Assembly: GCF_028553885.1 (NCBI RefSeq)
Contig: NZ_CP067169.1
Span: 2,921,001-2,985,000, forward strand
Length of the DNA: 64,000 nt
From: Paracoccus aestuarii
GTDB taxonomy: Bacteria > Pseudomonadota > Alphaproteobacteria > Rhodobacterales > Rhodobacteraceae
Reading direction: 5' to 3'
Under the pieces are notes generated by a model. That model was not told where the DNA came from, did no database searches, and was given only the letters and a program-made list of their open reading frames with translations. Of the stretch, positions 8,842 to 16,279 are shown one piece after another. Within the stretch, counting starts at the first letter, position 1. Each line of letters opens with the position of its first letter. Position numbers and translations under genes: made by a program.

Positions 8842-9299
8842 GCAGCCTCCCGCGCGCGCAGAGGCAGAACCGCAGTGTCAATCGTGACCGGACCAGACTT
8901 CTCGAAAAGTAGCGTGACAGGAAAGGTCGTTCCCTCCACGAGCTCGGTTTGCAGATCCATGAGCATCCCGTGATAGCCGCCGGGCTCAAGGCTTACCGCG
9001 TCGATAGGGGCAATCACGATCTGTTCGACATACGACATGCGGGCCGCGCCGTTCTCCACCACCGTTTCGTGGAGCATGGGCACGTCCGCAACAGGAGTTT
9101 CGATGCCCATGAGACGCTCCTCGGAGCCGTCGTTGCGGACGGTGACGTAGAACACGGCGGGCCGTTCCGTCCCGATGGTGGCGCGCGACCAGGCGGCGCT
9201 GACTGTAACGTTGCCCTGAGTAACCTCGACACACTCGGCGAAGGCGGTAGCAGGCAGGATGGCGGCGAGCACGAATGCTGCGGCAGTGGAGTTCATCAT
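8823..9299 (-). CDS. Periplasmic copper chaperone PCu(A)C
   Basis: 158 residues with a signal peptide (MMNSTAAAFVLAAILPATAF). The PCuAC (DUF461, PF04314) copper motif HX(10-13)MX(20-23)HXM is visible as MLHETVVENGAARMSYVEQI followed by LEPGGYHGMLMDLQ. PCuAC captures Cu(I) in the periplasm and passes it to cytochrome oxidase assembly, often with SCO proteins. Both flanking genes encode SCO proteins: it starts 2 bp after one and overlaps the other, a common grouping. The N-terminal ECVEVTQGNVTVSAAWSRAT is typical of the family. Confidence 0.94.
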   Translation of the reverse strand: MMNSTAAAFVLAAILPATAFAECVEVTQGNVTVSAAWSRATIGTERPAVFYVTVRNDGSEERLMGIETPVADVPMLHETVVENGAARMSYVEQIVIAPIDAVSLEPGGYHGMLMDLQTELVEGTTFPVTLLFEKSGPVTIDTAVLPLRAREAACEEAL

Positions 9300-9300
9300 G

Positions 9301-9882
9301 TCAGAGGCGTTCCTTCAGATCAGCGGTGATGTCGTCGGCCGGCGTGCCATACTCGAACTGGCGCAACCAATCCCCGCGCGGACCAAGCAGGTAAAGGCTG
9401 GAGCTGTGCGACATGGTGTAGCCCCCCGGCGCCGAGGCATCCTCATGTCTCTCGCTGAAAACCTTGAAGCTGCCGACGGCAGCCTGCGTGGCCGCCTCGT
9501 CTCCGGCCAGCCCCAGAATGCTGGGATGAAATGCTGAAAGATACTTACCAAGGCCGCTTTCCCGGTCTCGCGCCGGATCGACCGAGATAAAGACTGGCTG
9601 CACCTCCGCCGCCTCCGGCCCGAGGTCATCCATGACCTGCGCGACTTCGGCCATGGTGGTCGGACAGATGTCCGGACAGTTGGTGAAGCCAAAGAAAACC
9701 AGAACATGCTTGCCCCGGAAGTCCTCCGCCGTGTGAAGCGTCCCCGCCTCATCCGGCAAGGAAAACTCCGGCTTGAACGCAGCGGCTCGCTCCTGCCGAT
9801 CCGCCCGCCAGAGCAGCACGCTCACACCAACGAGTGACACCGCCACGGCGACCCACAACGCAATCCTGATGTTCTTCAGCAT
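9301..9882 (-). CDS. SCO1/SenC family protein
   Basis: The start at 9882 (MLKNIRIALWVAVAVSLVGV) places a membrane anchor at the N-terminus; an in-frame start at 9936 would add 18 non-homologous residues. The copper site is present: FFGFTNCPDICPTTMAEV (CxxxC) and the His in GGYTMSHSSSLYLLGP. VSVDPARDRESGLGKYLSAF is the usual SCO segment. It is the first gene of the SCO-PCuAC-SCO-DUF411 block and is separated by 86 bp from dsbA upstream. Role: copper delivery or thiol chemistry in oxidase assembly. Confidence 0.93.
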   Translation of the reverse strand: MLKNIRIALWVAVAVSLVGVSVLLWRADRQERAAAFKPEFSLPDEAGTLHTAEDFRGKHVLVFFGFTNCPDICPTTMAEVAQVMDDLGPEAAEVQPVFISVDPARDRESGLGKYLSAFHPSILGLAGDEAATQAAVGSFKVFSERHEDASAPGGYTMSHSSSLYLLGPRGDWLRQFEYGTPADDITADLKERL

Positions 9883-9968
9883 TCCGATATCCCATCCTTG
9901 TGGGGGCCCTAGCACCTCTAGCCACATGAGGTTCAAGCGGCTTCAGGTGTCCTCACAGCTTTGTTAGT

Positions 9969-10619
9969 TCATCTGATCTCGGCCACAGCGTTTCTGACGG
10001 CCGCGCTCAAAGTGTCAAAATTGAGGTTGGTGAGCGGTCGGCCATCCAGGAAGAAGGTTGGCGTGGCGCGCACGCCGAGCTCCTGAAGATCAGCCACATC
10101 CTGATTCAGTATGGCGGTCGTATCTGGATGAAGCCGGTCCGACCGTGCCCTCTCCAGATCCAAGCCCACTGCGCCCGCGACGCGCCAGGCAAGGCCGAGA
10201 TCGGGCGCGCCATGATTGGCCCACTCCGGCTGCTTCTCGAACAAGGCATCCAGGACCGGCTCGAACTTGTCCTGCCGACGAGCGGCCTCAAGAATACGCA
10301 CTGCCTCGTCCGAGCCTTCGTGGAAGGGCGTGTAGCGCAGCACGATCCGCAACTGCGTCGGATACTGCTGGCGCAGATCCTCGATCACCGGGTGGAAAGC
10401 ACGGCAGGCCTCGCAGGAAGGGTCGAAGAACTCCACCAGCGTCACCGGCGCCTCCGCAGGCCCCAGAATGGGCGAATTTGGGCGGACCAGCGCCTCCGGG
10501 TTCTGCGTCACGGCAGCCGCGGCGGCTGCTTCTTCCTGCTGACGCAGATACCAAGCACCACCACCAAACACGGCAAGAGCGGCGGCAGACGTTCCCAGCA
10601 ACACAGCACGGCGGTTCAT
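9969..10619 (-). CDS. DsbA-family thiol:disulfide oxidoreductase
   Basis: The start at 10619 (MNRRAVLLGTSAAALAVFGG) follows an AAGGAT ribosome site and gives an export signal or anchor; 216 residues. The thioredoxin-fold active site is FFDPSCEACRAFHP, a CxxC of sequence CEAC, and the cis-Pro loop is GVRATPTFFLDGRP. These match the DsbA/BdbD branch that oxidises periplasmic cysteines. Its start overlaps the end of the dsbB gene by 4 bp, so the two form a coupled oxidant pair. In this island it may maintain the disulfides of the SCO and PCuAC proteins, which is inference. Confidence 0.93.
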   Translation of the reverse strand: MNRRAVLLGTSAAALAVFGGGAWYLRQQEEAAAAAAVTQNPEALVRPNSPILGPAEAPVTLVEFFDPSCEACRAFHPVIEDLRQQYPTQLRIVLRYTPFHEGSDEAVRILEAARRQDKFEPVLDALFEKQPEWANHGAPDLGLAWRVAGAVGLDLERARSDRLHPDTTAILNQDVADLQELGVRATPTFFLDGRPLTNLNFDTLSAAVRNAVAEIR

Positions 10620-11056
10620 GGGCGAGATCCTTTCACGTTCAGAAGGCAGAGGCCGATCAGAGAAAAAGCCGCAACCGAGAGGTAGGGGATTGGCAGACCG
10701 AGGATCGTCATCTGCGCCTTGTCGGAACAGGACGGGCCAGTCTGAGTGCAGGGGGTAATAGTCTCGGGGATCAGGCCCATGTAGAGGCCGGAGTGCCAGA
10801 CCGCGAGAGCAAGCCCGACAATGACAAGCGGCAGGGCGTAGGCACGCGCCGCGACATCGCTCCGCCACAGGGCCACAGCCAAAATGACTGTCAGCGGGAA
10901 CATGGCGATGCGCTGATACCAGCACAGGACGCAGGGCATCTGGCCTAGGACTTCGCCGATAAACAAGGCGCCAAGGGTCGCGGTCAGGGCGATCAGGAAA
11001 GCCGCCAGCAGGGTAAGCTCGTCCCGGGTCACACGGCTTGTCTTAGTTGCGGTCAA
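10616..11056 (-). CDS. Disulfide bond formation protein DsbB/BdbC type
   Basis: 146 residues with four membrane segments. The first cysteine pair is in MPCVLCWYQRIAMFPLTVIL (CxxC); the second lies in the loop ETITPCTQTGPSCSDKAQMT. These are the redox loops of DsbB/BdbC, which passes electrons from DsbA to quinone. The short size is closer to BdbC than to E. coli DsbB. It overlaps lspA upstream (14 bp) and dsbA downstream (4 bp), forming one transcription unit. Confidence 0.92.
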   Translation of the reverse strand: MTATKTSRVTRDELTLLAAFLIALTATLGALFIGEVLGQMPCVLCWYQRIAMFPLTVILAVALWRSDVAARAYALPLVIVGLALAVWHSGLYMGLIPETITPCTQTGPSCSDKAQMTILGLPIPYLSVAAFSLIGLCLLNVKGSRP

Positions 11057-11525
11057 GAAGCGGCTCCTTGCGGCCTGTGGTAAACATGGCGATGAGAATG
11101 ATCAGCGCGCCGAGCGTGATCGCGATATCGGCCCCATTGAAGGTGGGCCAATGCCAGTCACGCCAGTAGAGGCTCAGGAAGTCAGTCACGGCACCCTGCC
11201 GCAACCGGTCGATGATGTTGCCAAGGGCGCCGCCCACGATCAGGGCAAGGCCGGTGCGCTCAAAGCGATTGTCGCTGCGAAACGCCATAACGGCAAAGAT
11301 CAGGGCAAGTGCGCTCGTCAGCGCCGCCATGAGCAAGGGCCTGCCCTCCATGAGGTTCGACATCATGCCGAAGCTGGCGCCTTCGTTAAAGCTGAGCGCA
11401 AGATCGAGGCCCGGTAGAACCGGCAGGACCTGACCTGGAGAGATTAGTGACAGCACCACGGCCTTCGTGGCCTGATCTACCAGCGCCGTGGCTGCGATTC
11501 CGAAAATGGTCAGAGCAGCCTTCAA
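11043..11525 (-). CDS. lspA: Lipoprotein signal peptidase (signal peptidase II)
   Basis: 160 residues with four membrane segments. The catalytic aspartates of the aspartic-peptidase family are in GGALGNIIDRLRQGAVTDFL (NxxDR) and WPTFNGADIAITLGA (FNxAD). The early LVDQATKAV segment and LSFNEGASFGM are also conserved. The enzyme removes prolipoprotein signal peptides at the lipobox. The copy sits inside a metal-resistance island, an arrangement known from zinc/lead/cadmium resistance operons, so it is likely an accessory lspA rather than the housekeeping one. One lipoprotein, the L,D-transpeptidase at 7173, is encoded in the same run of genes. Confidence 0.95.
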   Translation of the reverse strand: MKAALTIFGIAATALVDQATKAVVLSLISPGQVLPVLPGLDLALSFNEGASFGMMSNLMEGRPLLMAALTSALALIFAVMAFRSDNRFERTGLALIVGGALGNIIDRLRQGAVTDFLSLYWRDWHWPTFNGADIAITLGALIILIAMFTTGRKEPLLDRN

Positions 11526-12145
11526 CTTGAGGTTCTCCTGTGAAAGCCGATCCAGCGCGGCACGGTCGCCAGATAACGGCTGTAGTCTGCGCCAAGCGCC
11601 TGCTTCAACTCACGTTCCTCTGAGCGGATCTGCGTGGCCGCAGACCAGAGGAAAAGCAGCGGCGCAAGAAGTGTCGGAACAGCCGGGATCGCAGGAGTAA
11701 CTCCCGTCAACAGAATGAACTGTCCCAGAAAGGTCGGATTGCGGCTGAAGCGGTAAAGCCCGCCCGAAACCAGAGCCCCTGTTGCACCCTCGGCCACACC
11801 GACACGCCACGATGAGCCCATGGACATCTGTGCGGCAAAAGCAAGCATTGCGCCGGCTGCTGCAAGAACAGCACCTGCGGCCCCCACCAGCTGATACCGG
11901 CCTTCAGTCCAAAGCGGGTCCAGCTTGTGCAGCGCCGGAAAGGCCAGCCATAGCAGCGGCCCAAGAAGCGCCAGCGCAAACGCAAGGCGAAAACCGAATG
12001 CGGCAAGGCGCTCGAGCCCCCGCGCTCGTCCAAACAGCCAGACTGGCCGCCCGGCGGCACGTGCGGCCTCGGCCGTTCCCCAGGCAAAGGCCGTCAGATA
12101 CATCGCCACGACACCAAGGCCGATCCATCCACCCTGTCCGAGCAT
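11522..12145 (-). CDS. Isoprenylcysteine methyltransferase-like (ICMT/PEMT) membrane protein
   Basis: 207 residues, strongly hydrophobic with about five membrane segments. The C-terminal signature is GLYRFSRNPTFLGQFILLTG followed by IRSEERELKQALGADYSRYL, the pattern shared by phospholipid and isoprenylcysteine methyltransferases (PF04191/PF04140). The SAM-binding RNP and EExEL motifs are present. It overlaps lspA by 4 bp and is 1 bp from the zntA gene. Genes of this family are common in metal-efflux operons, but their substrate there is unknown. Confidence 0.85.
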   Translation of the reverse strand: MLGQGGWIGLGVVAMYLTAFAWGTAEAARAAGRPVWLFGRARGLERLAAFGFRLAFALALLGPLLWLAFPALHKLDPLWTEGRYQLVGAAGAVLAAAGAMLAFAAQMSMGSSWRVGVAEGATGALVSGGLYRFSRNPTFLGQFILLTGVTPAIPAVPTLLAPLLFLWSAATQIRSEERELKQALGADYSRYLATVPRWIGFHRRTSS

Positions 12146-12146
12146 C

Positions 12147-14378
12147 TCAAGCCTCCCGGGCAGGGTTGAAGGCCAGCAGCCGCAGGGCGTTCAGCGTGAC
12201 CAGGACGGTCGCGCCGGTATCGGCCAGAATGGCGATCCAGAGGCCGGTGATGCCAAGGATCGTCGTCACGAGGAACACCGCCTTCAGTCCGAGCGCCAGC
12301 GCCACGTTCTGCGTGATGTTGCCCATTGTCGCCCGGGCCAGCCGGATCAGCGCGGGGACGTCGGTTACGCGGTTGCGCAGGATCGCCCCGTCGGCAGTCT
12401 CCAGCGCGACATCCGTGCCTGATCCCATTGCGATGCCAACTTGGGCCTCTTTCAAGGCAGGGGCGTCATTGATGCCGTCACCGATCATCATCACGCTGCC
12501 CTTGCCGTTCAGCTCACCGATCGCGGCCAGCTTGTCCTCGGGCATCATCCCGGCCCGGAAGCCGATCCCAAGCCCTCCCGCGATGGCGGCCGCGGTGCGG
12601 GCGTTGTCGCCGGTCAGCATGGTCGCGCCCACACTCATGGCGTCCAGTTGCCGGATGGCCTCGGCCGCATCACCCCGCGGCTCGTCCCGCAGGGCGATCA
12701 GCCCCAGGGGCCGGCCCTCACGATAGACGGCGACAACCGTCTTGCCCTCGTCCTCCAGCGTGACTGCCCGAGGCAGGGCCGCGTCATCCATCCCACCGAC
12801 ATCGGCGGCATGAGAGGGTGAGGCAACCCAGGCCAGCGCCCCGTCCACGGTGGCTTCAACACCACGTCCGGGCAGCGCCCGGGCATTGCGCGCCTCCGGC
12901 ACCGGCACGGCGGCAGCTTCTGCGCGTCGCAGGATCGCCAGCGCCAGAGGGTGGCTTGAGCCGGCTTCCACGCCGGCGGCGACTGCCAGCAACTGAGCCT
13001 CGTTCACGCCCGGGGCGGGAAGCAGGTCGGTGACCACCGGAACGCCAAGCGTCAGGGTGCCGGTCTTGTCGAAAGCCACATGCGTAACCTTCGCTGCCGC
13101 CTCGATGACGGAACCGCCCTTCATCAGCAGCCCCCGCTTCGAGCCTGCCGACAGTGCCGAGGCGATGGAGGCCGGAACCGAGATCACCAGCGCACAGGGG
13201 CAGCCGATCAGCAGCAGCGCCAGGCCGCGATAGATCCAAGTGGTCCAGTCCTGTCCGAAAGCGAGCGGCGGCACCACGATCACCAAGGCCGACAGCGCGA
13301 CGATGGCCGGCATGTAGATGCGCGAGAAGCGGTCGATGAAGCGCTCGGTGGGCGCACGAGCCTCCTCGGCCTCTTCGACCAGGCGGATGATGCGGGCGAT
13401 GGTGTTGTCGCTCGGTTCGCGGGTGACGCGGACACGCAAGGCGGCCTCGGTATTGATTGAGCCGGCGAAGACTGGATCGCAAACGGTTCGGGTCGCCGGC
13501 ACGCTTTCACCGGTCACCGGGCTTTCATCGACGCCGCTGGTGCCGTCGATGATTTTGCCATCCGCAGGAATACGGTCGCCGGGGCGGACAAGCACGGTCT
13601 GCCCGATCTGCAGGCTGTCGGCGGGAATGGCCCGTGTGCGACCGGCCACCTCCAAGAGCGCAGTCTTCGGCACCAGATTAGCCAAAGCCCGGATGCCCTG
13701 CCGGGCCTTCCCCGCCGCGACACCCTCAAGCACCTCTCCCACGGCGAAGAGGAAGACGACCAAGGCCGCTTCCTCGGCCGCACCGATCAGCAGCGCGCCC
13801 CCGGCAGCGATGGTCATCAGACCCTCAATCGTGAAGGGCTGACCCATACGCAATGCTTCGTTGGCGCGTTTCGCCACCGGCGCTACGCCGATCAGGCACG
13901 CCGCGACGAAGGCCCAGTATCCGACCTCGACAGAAGTAAGCAATTCGATCAGCCAAGCGATCGCGAGCAACGCACCCGTCAGGATAACAAGCCGCCCCTT
14001 CGCCGTCTGGTGCCAGGCCTTGTCCTGCAGAGCTGGTGTCGCATCGCGGGCTGGAGCACGCAAGTCGGGATCATCGGCCGCGCCATCCTCTGCCCGAGGG
14101 ACCGGACCTTCATCCGGCAGCACAAAAGCCTTCTTGCGCGGCGCCTGCTGCCCCTTTGGTGCTATCCCGAAGCCCAGCTTGCGGACCGTGCCTTCAATGG
14201 CCTTGGGTTCGCTGCTGCCCGGCACCAAATTCAGCGACAGCCGTTCCGTCATCAGCGCCACCTTGACGTCGCTGACCCCCGGCAGCCGCTCGACCGCCCG
14301 CACCACCTTCGTCGTGCAGGCCGCGCAGTCCATGCCGGTCACCGTCCATTCACGCCGCTCTGCTGTTTCCGCTGCCAT
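12147..14378 (-). CDS. zntA: Zn/Cd/Pb-exporting P1B-type ATPase
   Basis: 743 residues from the ATG at 14378. An in-frame ATG at 14408 is rejected because the promoter -10 box ends at 14418 and would leave no leader. Domains in order: N-terminal HMA metal domain with MDCAACTTKVVRAVERLPGV; six to eight membrane helices; actuator segment TSGVDESPVTGESVPATRT; the CPC ion site in LLIGCPCALVISVPAS (about residue 390); the phosphorylation site FDKTGTLTLGVP (about 434); the SSHPLALAI nucleotide-binding HP motif; and the hinge MIGDGINDAPALKEAQVGIA. CPC plus this context indicates Zn(II)/Cd(II)/Pb(II) export rather than Cu(I). It heads the minus-strand operon and is divergent from a MerR gene. Confidence 0.95.
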   Translation of the reverse strand: MAAETAERREWTVTGMDCAACTTKVVRAVERLPGVSDVKVALMTERLSLNLVPGSSEPKAIEGTVRKLGFGIAPKGQQAPRKKAFVLPDEGPVPRAEDGAADDPDLRAPARDATPALQDKAWHQTAKGRLVILTGALLAIAWLIELLTSVEVGYWAFVAACLIGVAPVAKRANEALRMGQPFTIEGLMTIAAGGALLIGAAEEAALVVFLFAVGEVLEGVAAGKARQGIRALANLVPKTALLEVAGRTRAIPADSLQIGQTVLVRPGDRIPADGKIIDGTSGVDESPVTGESVPATRTVCDPVFAGSINTEAALRVRVTREPSDNTIARIIRLVEEAEEARAPTERFIDRFSRIYMPAIVALSALVIVVPPLAFGQDWTTWIYRGLALLLIGCPCALVISVPASIASALSAGSKRGLLMKGGSVIEAAAKVTHVAFDKTGTLTLGVPVVTDLLPAPGVNEAQLLAVAAGVEAGSSHPLALAILRRAEAAAVPVPEARNARALPGRGVEATVDGALAWVASPSHAADVGGMDDAALPRAVTLEDEGKTVVAVYREGRPLGLIALRDEPRGDAAEAIRQLDAMSVGATMLTGDNARTAAAIAGGLGIGFRAGMMPEDKLAAIGELNGKGSVMMIGDGINDAPALKEAQVGIAMGSGTDVALETADGAILRNRVTDVPALIRLARATMGNITQNVALALGLKAVFLVTTILGITGLWIAILADTGATVLVTLNALRLLAFNPAREA

Positions 14379-14417
14379 TTTGCATCCCGCCCAAGCTCTT
14401 TCCTTCATTGAGCCCGG

Positions 14418-14448
14418 AAGATAGGATCTCTAGCAACTAGAGGTTCAA
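14418..14448 (-). promoter_or_regulatory. MerR/CadR-type promoter-operator of zntA
   Basis: On the minus strand TTGAAC (14443-14448) and TATCTT (14418-14423) are separated by exactly 19 bp, the over-long spacer characteristic of MerR-activated promoters. The spacer contains a perfect dyad CTCTAG-caa-CTAGAG at 14428-14442, which resembles known PbrR/CadR operators. The MerR-family gene starts at 14459 in the opposite direction. Confidence 0.85.
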
Positions 14449-14458
14449 GAGGTTTCTC

Positions 14459-14914
14459 ATGCTGAGCATTGGAAAACTGAGCGCGGCCACCGGCGTGAAG
14501 GTGCCGACCATCCGTTACTACGAAGAGATCGGCCTGCTGCCGGAGGCGGAACGCAGTGCGGGCAACCAGCGGCTCTACAGGAAGGAACACCAGGAAAGGC
14601 TGGCCTTCGTCCGCCATAGCCGCGAGCTGGGCTTTCCGCTCGATGACATCCGGGAGCTGCTCAGCCTGTCGGACCGACCCGACATGTCCTGTGCGGCAGC
14701 CGATGTCATCGCCAGCCGTCAGCTCGCAGCCGTCAAGGACCGCATTGCGCGGCTCCAGGCCTTGCAGCAGGAACTGGAGCGCATGCTGGCACGCTGTGCT
14801 CACGGCACGATCTCGGACTGCAAGGTCATAGAGGTCCTGAGCAACCACGAGAACTGCATCCATGCAGATCATGGCGAAGGCTGCCACTCCATGCATCCGG
14901 GGCACGACGGCTGA
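14459..14914 (+). CDS. MerR-family Cd/Pb/Zn-responsive regulator
   Basis: 151 residues. The N-terminal winged helix (LSIGKLSAATGVKVPTIRYY, then EEIGLLPEAERSAGNQRLY) is that of MerR proteins, followed by a long dimerisation helix (about residues 78-112). Metal-binding cysteines are Cys at DMSCAAAD, ARCAHGT and SDCKVIEVL, matching the CadR/PbrR/ZntR arrangement; the C-terminal tail is rich in His and Cys (CIHADHGEGCHSMHPGHD), as in CadR. It should activate the divergent zntA promoter by untwisting the 19-bp spacer when metal binds. Its own transcription probably starts from the same region. Confidence 0.94.
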   Translation: MLSIGKLSAATGVKVPTIRYYEEIGLLPEAERSAGNQRLYRKEHQERLAFVRHSRELGFPLDDIRELLSLSDRPDMSCAAADVIASRQLAAVKDRIARLQALQQELERMLARCAHGTISDCKVIEVLSNHENCIHADHGEGCHSMHPGHDG

Positions 14915-14915
14915 C

Positions 14916-15860
14916 ATGCGGAAAATCCTTGGCTTCATTGAGAACAACCTGTTGCTTCTGGCTGTTCTCACGGCCGCTCTCGGCTTGCTGGTGCCGTCCG
15001 TCGGCATCGCGCTGGAGACCGGCATCGGCCCACTTCTCGCCCTTCTGATGCTGGTCATCAGTCTGACCTTCGACGCCAAGGCCGTGCAGATCGTGTTCCG
15101 CAAGCCGGGCCGGCAGCTCTGGGCGATCGGCCTCGTCTACGGCCCGATGTCGCTGGCAGGCTGGCTGACCGGCCGCGCCTTCTTCGGCAGCGGACCGTTG
15201 GCCGCGGGCCAGACGCTGGTGGGGATGCTTCCGGCCGATGTCTCCGCGCCGCTGCTGGTTCTGCTTGCCCGTGGCAATGTGGCTCTCGCTGCCGTGCTGA
15301 ACGTGGTGAATACCGCGCTTTCGCCCTTCATCATCCCGTTCCTCTTCCTTTGGATGACCGGGATCGAGTTGATGGTGCCGGTTCTCGCCGTGGTGAGCGA
15401 GCTGGTTCTGATCGTGGTGGTGCCGACCGTGATCGGTGTCTGGTTGCGGACACGCTTTCCGGAAGGCGCATCGCACTTGGACTTTGCTTGGCCTGCACTC
15501 GGCTCGGTCCTTTATCTTCTGCTTCTGCTGGCGGTCGTCGGGCCGAACGCCGAAACCATTCTCGGCTACGGCTGGTATTCGCTCGTGATCGCACTGGCGG
15601 CCCTTGCCCTGAACCTGATCGGCTACGCCGTCGGCATGACAGCCAGGATCTTCACGAAGGACCGGGGAGAGCTGATCGCCTACCTGTTCACCTGCAGCAA
15701 GAAGGAATTCAGCATCGCCGCGGCCTTCGTTGCAGCCTCCGGCCTGCCTTCCGAGATCGCCGTGCCGGCCGCGTTCTTCGCCGTGATCCAGATGATCACG
15801 TCACCGATCGCAGCGAAGCTCCTTGCGGCGCAAGAGCAAGTGCAGGCGGCGTCTGCATGA
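14916..15860 (+). CDS. Bile acid:sodium symporter (BASS)/ACR3-like transporter
   Basis: 314 residues from the ATG at 14916, 1 nt after the stop of the MerR gene, so it is probably co-transcribed with it. About nine to ten hydrophobic segments are visible. KKEFSIAAAFVAASGLPSEI and the GNVALAAVLNVVNTALSPF segment match the sodium/bile-acid symporter superfamily (SBF, PF01758), which includes arsenite exporter ACR3. A conserved Cys as in ACR3 is seen only in YLFTCSKKEFS. An ion or metalloid efflux role is suggested by the MerR neighbour, but the substrate is not known. Confidence 0.82.
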   Translation: MRKILGFIENNLLLLAVLTAALGLLVPSVGIALETGIGPLLALLMLVISLTFDAKAVQIVFRKPGRQLWAIGLVYGPMSLAGWLTGRAFFGSGPLAAGQTLVGMLPADVSAPLLVLLARGNVALAAVLNVVNTALSPFIIPFLFLWMTGIELMVPVLAVVSELVLIVVVPTVIGVWLRTRFPEGASHLDFAWPALGSVLYLLLLLAVVGPNAETILGYGWYSLVIALAALALNLIGYAVGMTARIFTKDRGELIAYLFTCSKKEFSIAAAFVAASGLPSEIAVPAAFFAVIQMITSPIAAKLLAAQEQVQAASA

Positions 15861-16279
15861 GCCAGAAACATCGCAAATTTCAGGATGCTGCTGACAAACC
15901 GAACGGCCGCTTTTCCAGTTCATGCTGCAATAGCGACGCAACGATCTTATGAAGTTTTTGCACCCAGTAGACCCTCGGCTCCTTCATGATGCACGTGCAG
16001 CGAACGGCTGTTTGGTCCCGCAAAGCAGACTCTGCTCGGTCAATTTCGCTGCGCCAAGCACGAATGTCCGGTCTGGGGATGCTGCAAGGCAGCGCCCGAC
16101 AGGGCCGACCGACCGCAAAGGGCCGGAAGCCCATTCTGAACCAACCAGCAATGGCGGCAACCTCGCAGAATGTAACTTGAGTCGTGCGACTGCTCCTAGG
16201 CTTTGACTCGATGCGCCCTAGCATTATGTCGCCGCTGGGACTTCCTTGTCCTCCTCAACAGTCGACTTTCGCCACCTCT
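15861..16279. repeat. Non-coding region with dispersed repeat copy
   Basis: No credible gene. The complement of about 15985-16130 (ggcgcagcgaaattgaccga, gcagagtctgctttgcggga, cagccgttcgctgcacgtgc) aligns over ~110 bp with 40725-40850 (ggcgcagctagatcgaccac, gcagcatctgcttctgcgga, tagctgccgttctcgtgggt). Both are intergenic. They look like members of a diverged dispersed repeat or relics of one ancestral sequence. Confidence 0.55.
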
